From the NCBI GenBank assembly GCA_017590115.1, contig JAGGNK010013559.1:1588122-1652121 (forward strand): DNA of 64,000 nucleotides. The letters run 5' to 3'. The DNA comes from Montifringilla adamsi. Lineage: Eukaryota; Chordata; Aves; Passeriformes; Passeridae. The position numbers and the translations under genes are program-made. Shown piece by piece: positions 36,290 to 47,014 of this stretch; positions within the stretch are counted from its first letter, which is position 1; the number at the start of each line of letters is the position of its first letter. A model generated the notes under the pieces. It saw nothing but the letters and a program-made list of their open reading frames with translations, searched no databases and had not been told where the DNA came from.

Positions 36290-36455
36290 CTCCCAGGGAA
36301 TGGGCACAGCCCCGGGGCTGCCAGAGCTCCAGGAGTGTTTGGCCAGTGCTCTCAGGGGTGCTCAGGGTGGGATTGTTGGGGGGTCTGTGCAGGGCAGGAA
36401 TTGCACTTGATGATCCTCGTGGGCCCCTGTCATCTCAGGAGATTCTATGATTTTA
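36290..36455 (+). mobile_element. CR1 tail fragment
   Basis: 'TGATGATCCTCGTGGGCCCC' and 'GATTCTATGATTTTAT' mark a CR1 3' end. The upstream part is diverged. Confidence 0.75.
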
Positions 36456-36647
36456 TCATTTCCTTCTCAAGCTATCAGCTGGCACTTGCCACCTAGCAAG
36501 AATAAAACCGAATCCATTTACAAGAAGAGCAGCACTGTGTGAATCTTCTCTGTGGAGTCCTGTATTCACAGAACAGCTGTAGATAATAACAACCTGCAGG
36601 GCCTGCTGCCCTGGGGACATGCTGTGCCTTCTGCACAGGGCTTATGG

Positions 36648-36812
36648 ATTGTGATAAATGGGTGTGATTCATGCCGACTAAATTGTAATTATATCAATAT
36701 TTTGGGGAAATAATTGGAAAAGTACACGTGATTGTGATAAACGGATGTGATTCGTGCTAAGTAAATTGTAATTATATCAATATTTTGGGAAAATAATTGG
36801 AAAAGTGTATGT
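36648..36812. repeat. 82-bp direct tandem duplication
   Basis: Two copies with 'GATTGTGATAAA', 'AAATTGTAATTATATCAATA' and 'AATAATTGGAAAAGT', about 90 percent alike. Probably part of the LTR that follows. Confidence 0.85.
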
Positions 36813-37483
36813 GATTAGTGTTATGAAGCAGATGGGTTTCTTCACAGATGATCCATGTGGGAAACAGGATACAGGAGATCAGAACCAGCCTTGGGATGGA
36901 CAAAAGTTAGGAAGACTCCCAAGCTAGAGTTGGCATCAAGACAAAGTTAAGACAACTCCCAGGGCAGGATCGGCCTTGAAATGAATAAAGTTGGGACAAT
37001 TCCAGACAGGGGGTCTAAAATAGTGGTGTTATCTATGAAATAGTAGGCTTCATTGGAACACAGTGCTTCCTGACACAACACAAAGCTTAATGCACACGCA
37101 CCCCCTGCCAGGTTATCCAGGGGACAGCGAGGAAGACCGTGAGCCTTCCTCCAGGAAGACCCCAGGCAGCCCAGAAGACCCCTGTGGATGCCAGAGAGAA
37201 ACGGCAATTGTTTCTCACAGTGGCTTGTGAGAATTTCAGGGAGCTGTAGGAATGCGGTAACTCGTTAGTATAACCAGTCTGCAGGTGGTGTTTTCCCTCT
37301 TTGTTTTCCTGTTCTTCTCAAGGACAGTGTGTGAGAAAGATGTTTTATTGACCAGCCAATCCAGTGGGATGTGTCTTATCGGTCTATATAAACCGAAGAA
37401 TCCTTTGTAATAAAGTCTCTCTTTCTGCTCTTGCAGTTGGGTCTCCTGTCTGTTCTTGTGTCGTTCTTGGCTCAAGGGTGACA
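36650..37483 (+). mobile_element. LTR with TATA and poly(A) signals
   Basis: 'TCTATATAAACCG' at about 37382, 'AATAAAG' at about 37411, a T-rich downstream region and the end 'CTCAAGGGTGACA' at 37483 are typical of the right half of a retroviral LTR. The left edge is unclear and may begin in the tandem repeat. Confidence 0.6.
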
Positions 37484-37950
37484 GACCTGATTGCAAAAGC
37501 AGGGCAGCCCCACCGAAGGGAGAAACGATGCACCTGACTCCGTGGATGTCAGAAGGCTATTTAATTACTTTACTGTACTATATTACACTGTATTACATTG
37601 CATCTGAACAAGCCCTCAGCTCACCTCAGCTGCCCAGAATCTCGTGACTGTCCCGACAGTCCCAACACACACACCTGGATTCAACTGGTCAGTGAATCAA
37701 AACACTCACACCAGAATCCAGTCACCCATTCCCTTCAGGTAAACAATCTTCCACCATGCATTCCACTTGTGAACAACACAGGAGCAGTAAATGACATAAA
37801 GATTGTTTTTTTCTGTATCTGAGGTTCAGAGAATGAGAATCCCAGAAAATCCTTGGGAAGTTGTGCCTTGCTTTTCTCTGTGAAGAGAAACGTGCCACAA
37901 GACCCCTTAGCAACAACGGGAGCGTGCGCTGTGCAGTGCAGTGACACAGA
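37484..37950. other. no gene seen
   Basis: Intergenic spacer between two LTR-like elements. Confidence 0.35.
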
Positions 37951-38225
37951 TGTTAGGAATCAAAAATAGGGGGAGATTTCTAGAGAAATATTGATGAATA
38001 TGTATTAGCATACAGTATATAAGTTGTGTTTGGATCCTTTTGCCTTCTGTACATGATACAGGGCGGGAAGCCCTCCCCATCAGTTTCGCTTATGCTTTAT
38101 CCAAACCTCTGCCAAATTTCTCTTTGTAACTACTGGGTTGTATTTGGTTGTATTATTTTATATAAAATTGCTGCTCAATTACAGCTGCTGCTAAATTTTA
38201 AGTTTGTGGTTTATTCAATTAGACA
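37951..38225 (+). mobile_element. short LTR-like element
   Basis: TGTTAGGAAT...ATTAGACA, with 'AGTATATAAGTTG' near 38017 in LTR layout. Single copy, no target duplication. Confidence 0.5.
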
Positions 38226-38499
38226 TATGGGACGTAATTTATGACATGGATGAAATCTGCAAACTGAGCACTGCAACGCCTCTCTTGCCCCTGTTCCCTT
38301 CTCCTCAGTTTGGTATGACAGCTCATTTCACAAGAAAAGGTGAACCACAAAAGTAGCCTCACACAGGGAAAGCAGAGGAGAGGATAAGGGAAGAGGTGAA
38401 AAGCAAACACACAGAGCAGCAGCTCTGCCTTCAATCCTGAAAGCTGCAGCCCCCTTGACAAGCACATTTCCAGCCTCCAGAGGGAAAAGCACAGAATCA

Positions 38500-39440
38500 C
38501 CCACAATAAATCATAGAATCAGACTGGTTTGGGTGGGAAGGCACCACAAACACCGTGTCCTTCCACCCCCTGCCATGGGCACAGACCCCTTGTTAGAGGT
38601 GAGTGATGGGATGGTGGCTCTCACAATGAAGGGTGAACATTATGTGTGTGTGTTGACAGAAGTTTTGTAGATGTAGAGTTGTGATGTGTCCCCCTCTCAT
38701 TGTTATCATGGGCTGGCCTTGGTACTCGGGGCATTTGGGAGGGTTGGCTCGTTACTGTGGCAACACCTGAGCTCCACCCAAGGTGTGAGAAAGTGATCTA
38801 CACCCCTGGACAGCAGGGAAGGGGTTAACTGACAGGACTTTAAGGGGGTCTAGAGGTATAAAAGGAGGAGCATCCATCATGAAGATGAGCACATGGCTGG
38901 TAGTCACGGGGGCTCCCAGCACTCTAATTTTTCCTTATTTAGTCCATTTGTTGTATTTTTGCTAAGGTTCAATAAACCTTTAACATTTTAAAAGTGAGGG
39001 TTGTTTCTCACACAGTGTTCTGGGGTGCTCCAAGCCCTGTGCAAGCCACCCTTTGACACTCCCAAGGATAGAGCAGCCACAGCTCTGGGCAATCTGTGCC
39101 AGGGCCTCTCCTCTCTCATGGGGAAGAATTCCTTCCCAATGTCTGATCTAACCCTGCCCTCTCTCAGTGGGAAGCCATTCTCCCCTTGTCCTGTCACTCC
39201 AAGCCTCTGTCCAAAGCCCCTCTACAATTTTCTTGTTCTTGTAAGCCCCTTGAGACACTGGAAGGCCTCTAAGGTGTCTCCAGAACTTTCTCTTCCCCAG
39301 GCTGACCAGCCCCATCTCTCTCAGTCTGTCTCCAGAGCAGAAGGGATCCAGCCAGCCAAGGGCCGACCATTCCAACAGCTCAGCATCCGTGCTGGGGGCC
39401 CCAGAGCTGGACACAGAACCTCAGGTGGGAGAATGCTCTT
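38500..39440 (-). mobile_element. CR1 LINE interrupted by an LTR
   Basis: A CR1 3' end in reverse ('CATAGAATCAGACTGGTTTG') is broken by the family B LTR at 38591-39012. It resumes with 'TGCTCCAAGCCCTGTGCAAG' and runs about 400 bp into the more 5' part of the CR1 3' region ('GGCTGACCAGCCCC'). Confidence 0.82.
38591..39012 (+). mobile_element. solo LTR, family B (copy 3)
   Basis: Shares with copies 1 and 2 the 'GGAGGGTTGGCTCGTTACT' block, the promoter region and the 'TTTCTCACA' end. It sits inside a CR1. No exact target duplication seen. Confidence 0.8.
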
Positions 39441-39571
39441 CATACTGAAGCAGGGAAGAGAACTCTCCAGCTAGTTACAGTTAGAAGGTGGTATGTTCAT
39501 TGATAGTGCTGGACACACCAGAGTAGCCTTCCAAAAACATGTGAAACATCAGGAAGCCCCGGCTCCCTTAT

Positions 39572-40052
39572 TGTAGGAAATGGATTTGTAGAAAATTGTG
39601 AAAACGTGACAGAAGGCTCACATAATGTGCATATATATGCAGACCTTGAGACAAGAAATGCTGACTTAGAAATGCCATGGAATGGGACAGACATTGCTGA
39701 GAGAGAAATGGAACTAGAAAACTTTGAAACAAGTTTCAAAGGATGGCCTTACAAATAAGACTGGATACTTTGGAGAAATAGAACTGTGAAAGATGCATTG
39801 GAGTGGGACCCACGAGGGGTAATTTTATATTATTGCCTTTGAGGCATTTACAGCATGGTGTGGCTAAAGCTGATAGGCCAAGAAACACTTATAATGTATT
39901 GTAATTAGGAAATAGTTGGCTTCTGATTGTGATGGTGTGAATTATAACATCTGTATTGTCTCACCCTTCTCATGAGACTGAAATGGAATAAGGGTTTTTA
40001 AAACACCTCTCAGCTGCCCTATCTCTGGGTCAGAAAAGTCTTTTATCCAACA
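39572..40052 (+). mobile_element. solo LTR, family C (copy 3), with target duplication
   Basis: 481 bp, TGTAGGAAAT...TCCAACA, flanked by the exact 6-bp repeat CCTTAT (39566-39571 and 40053-40058). Best-preserved copy of the family. Confidence 0.93.
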
Positions 40053-40644
40053 CCTTATTTATCCAAAAAAGTCTTACATATTCATATGATTTCCCAGAAT
40101 GCCTATACATATTCATTACCTAGCCCAACCCAGCATTAAAATATATTTAAATGAGTTCAAAGTTCCTTTACACTTGCACAGTCCTTCACTTCAAAAGGGT
40201 GGGTGGGTTTCAAAATGGGGAGTGGTCTTCTTAAGATGAAGGCAAAGATGTTTTCCTGGGTTTGAGCTTTTTACTCTTGTGTGTTGTCAGGCTTTCTGAC
40301 CCCGGGCTGCAGTTGGAATAAGGGTTTTTAAAACGCCTCTCAGCTGCCCTATCTCTGGGTCAGAAAAGTCTTTTATCCAACACCTTATTTATCCAAAAAA
40401 GACTTACATATTCATATGATTTCCCAGAATGCCTATACATATTCATTACCTAGCCCAACCCAGCATTAAAATATATTTAAATGAGTTCAAAGTTCCTTTA
40501 CACTTGCACAGTCCTTCACTTCAAAAGGGTGGGTGGGTTTCAAAATGGGGAGTGGTCTTCTTAAGATGAAGGCAAAGATGTTTTCCTGGGTTTGAGCTTT
40601 TTACTCTTGTGTGTTGTCAGGCTTTCTGACCCCGGGCTGCAGTC
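39985..40644. repeat. 330-bp tandem duplication
   Basis: Units 39985-40314 and 40315-40644 differ at two positions that I could find (ACACC/ACGCC and AAGTC/AAGAC). Each includes the last 68 bp of the family C LTR plus its right flank, so the duplication is younger than the LTR. Confidence 0.95.
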
Positions 40645-41739
40645 CAAGCTCCCCGCTCGGTCTTAGCTGGTTTCAGGGCACAGGTGCAGGCCATGGTTTC
40701 TCCATTTCCACAACAGCTCCAAATTTTTATTCTGCTCTTCAAACACAGTAAGACAAGTAAGTGATTTATATCTTAGCCTTAGCTATTCCACCTGCTAATA
40801 ATTAACTATTCCCCGTTACTTCTACTCTTCTTGGTATAATTTTAATCATTATAAATAGTTTCTATCCTTCTAACTAAATCTAGCTAAACTTTTAACTCTT
40901 TCAGTTTCTTTAAACCCTTGATGTAATACCAGCAGCACTGAGTTTCAAATGCATCTGTATTTATTAAAGAAATAAATGTATTTATTAAAGCATCACTGCT
41001 TTGGCTAATTTTGGGTTCTGGAGAGGGATTTGACTAACCCAGGCTGCCCATGCAACGATGGCCACCTTCAAGGTCAGGCAGCAGGAAGCTTTTCATTGTT
41101 TTCCAACAAGAGCAGTGCAAGTCTGGTGGGTCCATAATGGAATTTCTCCTCTGCAAAGCCAAGAAGCAAACATTAACCACACCCCACAAAGGAGGAAGCA
41201 AATTGAGGGAGGACAATCCCTTTCAGAGTTTCAACACTAAAGATAAACAGGGGGCAAGGAAAAGTAAATTTAAACATTGGCCAGAGGCAGTTTTATAAAA
41301 TGCATAGAGGGGCCTGAGCCAAACGTCAGGAAGACTTTCAGTAGTGATATTCATGACTGTTAGACCAGAGCCCAAACTTCAGTGATAGATTCTGCTTGCC
41401 AAATTGGGAGAGTATCACTTAAATGGGATACACAGGAATGAGAAAACACCAAAGGAAATAGAGGAGGTTGTTGCTTTCCTCCAGCCAGCCTTAAGGTGGC
41501 TCCAAAGTCACTTAAAAAAAATAACAAAATCCTTATCCTGGAATGTAAAGACAGCACCGCGGCTCTCCCACAGAGCAGCAGAGGTGATGTGCTGTCATTC
41601 CAGGTCAAAGAAAGGTCAGGATGTTTATGGGGCTGGTTTGATGGATCCCTTCCAAGTTGGCAGCCTGGGAAAGGATGTGGTGGCACCTGAATTAAACCAG
41701 GTGCTGAACATCAGTGTGACTCCTGAGTTCTTTCATCAC

Positions 41740-41778
<39 letters not shown>

Positions 41779-43260
41779 ACCCCACAACGCATTCTGCATT
41801 ATGGAGCTCACAGGTGGATTCCAGCCACACCTCAGGAGGGCAGCTGGCAGGTGCTTGACTTTAAATGTGTGCTGAAATCCTGCCAAGGGGCTGTTAGAGG
41901 CCGTGTGAATCCCCGAGATCCAACAAAGAAGGAAAATCTCCAGGAAACGCTGCAGCCCTTTTTCAGTCCTGAAGGGCACCAGGTTCACATTTCACTGGGC
42001 AGTGTGGAAGGGCTTAGCAGCTAGAGGTCTGCAGGGCAAACGACTGAGCTAGCAGGAGAAATGGATAAAATACGAGTTTATCCACAGGAAGGAAGAAATC
42101 AAGGCCATTAGCACAGAAACCAATAAAACAGACACGTAAAGGATATTTGCAGTTAGAGGATATAACCTTAATAATTTGCTGTAAACAATTCGAGGACACA
42201 CGCCTTAATTATTTGTTGCCAATGTTGTGTTGGTTACAGCTGCTGAACTGCTACAGTGAGAATGCAAAAGCCAAAACTGTTGAGCTTTTTGTCCTGCTGC
42301 CTTTAGTGCCTGAGCAGTCGGGGGGTGCTCAGTTTTGGATGCTGTCAGACAGGAGGGTTGTGATGCCGAGAGGAGAAGGCAGGTGCAGCTAGCAGGGGGA
42401 GCGCTGCAGTTCCATGGCTGCAGGTGAAATTGCCAGCAGCAGGAGCTTTCTCAGCTGGCGCCTTTTGAGCTAGGTTTTTCACCAATGTTTTGGAGTTTGT
42501 AGCGTCACTCTGCGAGAACGAAAAGATTAATTAGTGGAAATAAGTTTGTGTTGCCGTTTGAATGTGGCGCATAGAAAGGATTCGCACCTGGAAGGGGAGG
42601 ATCAGCGAAATCGTTTTGTTGCGGCACGGGAGGTTCGAGAGCATCCTGGCTCTGCCCTCGGGGGTTTCCCTCTTTGCCGGTCGGCAGCGGCACCGTGTGG
42701 CTCTTGTGATGAGCTCTGGCAGTGCCCAGGAAAAGGGAAAAGCTCTCCCCGCCCGGCCATTCCCTGGGAACAGCTCCGCCGGGATCTGCTCCTGGGCACT
42801 GCCAGGATGTAACGGTGCACACAGCTGGGGGAAAAAATGCAATTGAGTTCAGAGACAGTGGGGGAAATGCCAAATGTGTTGTGTAAATCACCCAAACCCA
42901 AAGAAAGCTGCACGTAAGTGATGTGAAAAGAGCAATTCTTCCCAGGCAGCACTGGCTGGTAGATTTCTCTGCGTTGCCAAAGTGTAAGCAATACAAATAC
43001 CTACCTGTTCTAGTGTTCACCTTTCCAGGGTGGTGGGAGCTTTCCCTCTCCACACCAGTCATGGGAGGGGGAGGTCATCAAAGTGCTGTTAAAGGAAATA
43101 GTCCCCAGGCTTGGAATTCCTGAATGATTCTCCTCAGTCAACGGGCCCCATCTTCTTCCAGAAGGAAATTTTTTGCTGTCCAAGGAGTATCAAAATTCTT
43201 CTGTTTAAATGGGATTTATTCCCTGGAAACCACAGGCTGGTAAAAAGGTGGAAAGAATGA
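40645..43260. other. no gene identified; includes a poly(A) tract
   Basis: Holds AT-rich DNA to about 41000, a stretch ending in a pure A run (41743-41777) and a moderately GC-rich area at 42600-42830. Open frames are not recognisable. The A run after 'TTCATCACTAAATT' could mark a retrocopy. Confidence 0.35.
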
Positions 43261-44445
43261 ATCAAGATTCTTTTAAAAATATTAATCTTTTGCCTAGAAA
43301 CTCAGCTCAAATCAGTAGATATCCCCTGCCTCGATGAGGTCAGGATCACTCCATGAGTCACAGAAGGAGAGAGTCCTTTTGAAATATTATATGGGAAATC
43401 ATATCTAACTAATAGGATGGACAATTGAAGAGATCAGATGATGCTAACCAGAAGGAATGATAAAAGATTATTTGCATTCTCTTTCTTTTGCTTTATCCTC
43501 TTTTTATATGTAGTCAGTGAGCACATTTGTCCCTGCACATGCCACTGTGATATGTGGAAAGACTCTAAAACTCAAAGTGAGTTATAAAGTAGGTATGTTT
43601 TTTTTGTCAGACACATGTGGGATATTTCTGTAAAGGTATTCACATCTACTTGTTCTTAGTGTTCTTTTTTTATCTACTAAAATGTTATACATATATATAT
43701 ATATGTATTAGGTTTTGTAATACATTTATGTATATTTATTTCTTGGCTCTACTTTGTCTTGTTTCATATGCTAATTAACATATCAGTCTCTTGTGCTTGT
43801 GTACTTGTCTCTGGTGGTCGTCTTGGGGTTTTTTGGGGGTCACAGGGGGATGGAGTAAGTGGTCTTTATTAAAGTTACCTTTCTCACTTTGTCTTCTTGT
43901 GCATGCTTGCTGATCCTTTGGTCACAGTCCAAACCATGAAGCTGGTTTGATCTGAGGTTGGTTTGAGCTGGGGGTCCAGAGGAACTTTGTTATTTTGGTA
44001 GCTTTGTAACTTTGTCCTGTTTTGATGAACGTCATCCTTCCCTTGTCACAGCTCTTGGGCACTGCCAGGATGTGATGGTGCCCATGGCTGGGAAGGAAGA
44101 CAAGAGCTTTGATTGTTGGCCGTGCAGTTTATCTGCTGCAAAAGGAGAGGGAATTCCAGCCTCTCTCTTTCAGGACCTTTCCTGTGGCAGCAGCAGCTGG
44201 ATGTTCTCGGGTTTGTACCTGGCTCTGTGGAGGTTCAGGGGTGCCCAGAGCTGGGCACACAGACCTGGGTGTGCCACGCTCTGTGAGGAGCAAGGCAAAG
44301 CAAATGTTTGCTTTTCTTTCCAGGACTTTGGGTGTGTGAATTGCTGGATGGGGTAAGTTTCGAAGCTGGGCTCTGCCAGAGTGAAAGAATTGATACTACA
44401 TTTAGTCTTAAAATAAAGCTGCAGTTTGCACGGTGTTGTTGATAT
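43261..44445. other. no gene seen
   Basis: AT-rich, with an ATAT run at about 43691-43706 and 'TTTATTAAAG' near 43865. It may contain another LTR, but none could be delimited. Confidence 0.35.
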
Positions 44446-44965
44446 TGTTAGGAAGATTAATCCACAAACATCAGAGGTTTATGTCCAAAAAGGAGACAGA
44501 GGAGTCATTTTACTTTATTCAAATAAAGGAGAGGCCATGGGGCATCCCCTGGGGTCTCTCACATTTTTGGAGGACTCAGTCTCCTTTTTATCCCCATTTT
44601 CTGGCCACATTTCCCTTCTCTCTTTCCCCATTTCTGAGGTACTTGAGAGGCTCAGACTTCCCAAAACACCTGACACCAGAGATTCCCCTCTAATGTACAA
44701 CCCTCCCTTTTCATTTTTAATTCTCATAGAATTTAGGGGGTTTTCTTCCCCATTGTTTCTTTCATCTTTCAAAGTCTAATTTCATTTATCAGCAAACCTA
44801 CAGTTTATTTGTAAAGGCAAATATCTTTCCCATTCATCAATCAGTGGAATCCTTCCCATTGTTTCTTTTATCTCCCAGTGCTGGTTTTATCTACTAGCAG
44901 ACCCACAACTTGTTTGTAAAGACAAATCCACTATTCCTCTCAATATCCTTCAAAGCGAACCTGAA
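44446..44965 (-). mobile_element. LTR-like element
   Basis: On the minus strand: 'GGATAAAAAGGAGACTG' (TATA region), 'TTGAATAAAGTAAAATG' (poly(A) signal), 'CTCCTTTTTGGACAT' and an end in 'ATCTTCCTAACA'. An internal repeat of about 110 bp ('CCATTGTTTCTTT...') occurs at about 44750 and 44857. The 5' edge is uncertain. Confidence 0.55.
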
Positions 44966-44968
44966 ACC

Positions 44969-45300
44969 TGTGAGAAATGAATTTGCTGAAAATTCTTAAA
45001 GTCTGATCAAAGGTTTATATAGTATATATTTGTATGTAAACTTTGAGATTAGTAATGTTATAGAATAAGATAGATATTATTGAGAGAGAAATAGAACTAG
45101 AAATAAGTTTTTAAAAATGGTAATATAAAAGACTAGATATTTTAGAAAAAATAGAATTAGAACAGATATATTGTAGTAAGATTTATGAAGAGTGATTTCA
45201 AAACAGTTACAGCATAGTGTAGTAAAAGTTGATAAGAAATGCTTATAATGTATTGTAATTAAGAAATAGTTTTTTGATTGTAATAGTATAAATTATAATG
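44969..45300 (+). mobile_element. family C LTR (copy 4), transition-mutated
   Basis: Starts TGTGAG and aligns with 39572 onward. Nearly every difference from the other three copies is C to T or G to A. In 45057-45103 all ten differences from 39674-39720 are of this kind, five each. The right end dissolves into an AT microsatellite. Confidence 0.75.
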
Positions 45301-45340
45301 TTATAATATTATAATATTATAATATTATAATATTATAATC
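45293..45340. repeat. (ATTATAAT) AT microsatellite
   Basis: Repeated 8-mer-like units 'TATAATAT', grown from the end of the mutated LTR. Confidence 0.9.
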
Positions 45341-45852
45341 GGACAGAACTCACAGCTGAAATAAAGAGCATAACACCAATGGGAGTCACGCAGTTTTAGG
45401 CTGCAGAGGAAATGCCCAGCACCATCTCCTTTGTTCCAGGAACTCTTTTTAAGCAGTCCATGCAGCTTAGAAGAAATTTCAGCTTCCTTTGGAAAACCCT
45501 AATTCTCACCACAGTCAAGGCACAATACAAATTCCCTTGGCAGGAAATGAACAGTTGCTGGACTGCCCCTTGTTCTCCTCGCAGCTTTTCAGCCACACAA
45601 AAGAGCATCAGGCCATCACCATCTTTCTCAGCTGTTTGTACAGCTGCATTCAGAGCCCAGGGACAAAACTGCAATTGCAAAATCGGTATCATAGAGCCTT
45701 GTTGGCAAAAGTGTGGTGTGGATCGTGTTATAATTCAGAATTTCAAACGAGGTATAAGGCCACGGAAATTTTAATTACGTTTGGCCTTTCCCAAAACAGA
45801 ATTGGGAAAAGACTGAAAGTGCCTTGAATCAGAAAGGAAGCCAAAGAGAAAT

Positions 45853-46206
45853 ATGAAACTAAATCAGATATCATACTTGTGCCTTATTACTTTATTGTTT
45901 GCCTTAAGTAATGTGATGTTACCCATGAGCCAACCAAAACCCAGTGTTTGGGCGACCTTGGCCAATGCAGCAGGCTTGGATACCATTTGTTTGACTCACT
46001 CAAACCCAGCACAGCCATTCCCAACCTGCTTGGTCGGTTTGCTGGTAGAAGATTGGCCAATACCCCAAAATGTCTCTCCAGATCTTTCACGACTCACCAC
46101 CAACCCCACTGAGGGATGGACAAAATTCCTCCCTGCAGCACCCTATGAACCTCAAGAATTGGAAATCCTTGGCTCAGTGAAAATTGATTTTTTTCCAAAA
46201 AGCTGA
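45853..46206 (+). pseudogene. endogenous retrovirus env (surface subunit) fragment
   Basis: A 117-codon frame begins with a hydrophobic leader-like stretch ('YLCLITLLFALSNV'). It then has 'WATLANAAGLDTICL' and 'PFPTCLVGL', the kind of cysteine pattern found near the start of the surface glycoprotein of alpharetrovirus-like avian elements. The frame stops at 46204-46206. No receptor-binding remainder, transmembrane subunit, gag or pol was found nearby, so it is a broken remnant. Identification is by family resemblance, not alignment. Confidence 0.5.
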
Positions 46207-46459
46207 TTCACAAGCAGTGGGAGCTGAGTGTGAGCCCAGTGCCAGCTGAGAGCTCTCTTGGTTGGCTCCACGTGTGCAGCTGTGTGTGGATTCAAACTCC
46301 ATGGCTTCTTGCAAGATGTCCTGGCATGTAATGTTTCCTTTGCTTTGTGCCATGAAAATATCTCACTGTGCTGTCCTAGGACAAGCTAGGCCCCTGCTTT
46401 ATTTCAGACCCCTAAACTGAGAAATGTACAACACACTGTAACCATGTCCTAAAACCTCC

Positions 46460-47014
46460 TGTCCTGGATTGCCAAGCAAATTGGATTCTATTTGCCATCT
46501 GTATGGCAGCTGTCTCCTGCTCAGTGGGCAGTTTTCCTTATCTCTTCCACACCCACTCCTCCCTTGGGGGGACATCTGCTGATAACAGGCTATGGAATGT
46601 CCCTGCATGGCTGATAAGAACTACAGCATCCACTGGGAGATGTGAGCCCAGGGGAGGAGCCAAGCATTCCTACCTGGATACAATCTGAGATTCTGGAACA
46701 CCAGCACGGCTTCTCCACTGGATTTCCCAGAGGAACAGCAGCTGCCTCTTCCCCTGGATCTTCAGAGGAAGACTCCACCCTTCTACAGGATCCCTGCTCC
46801 AGCAGAACCACCCCTGGCACTGCAGGAGGGCTGCAGCCACAATTCCAATGGGACTGCTGCCAACACCCTGACCCACAGGGTGTCAGGTTGTGTTCTGACT
46901 CTGTCACTGTTGGTTTGGTTTACTGCATTGTTTATTTTATCTTTTTCTTTTCCTCCCTAGTAAAGAACTGTTATTCCTGCTCCCATATTTTTGCCTGAGA
47001 GCCCCTTAATTTCA
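46460..47014 (+). mobile_element. ERVL-like LTR
   Basis: TGTCCTGGATTGCC...CCCTTAATTTCA. The 'GCCTGAGAGCCCCTTAATTT' end and 'CCCTAGTAAAGAACTG' region are familiar from bird ERV LTRs. The run 'AATTGATAACAATTCGG' just after may be internal leader. About 555 bp. Confidence 0.65.
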
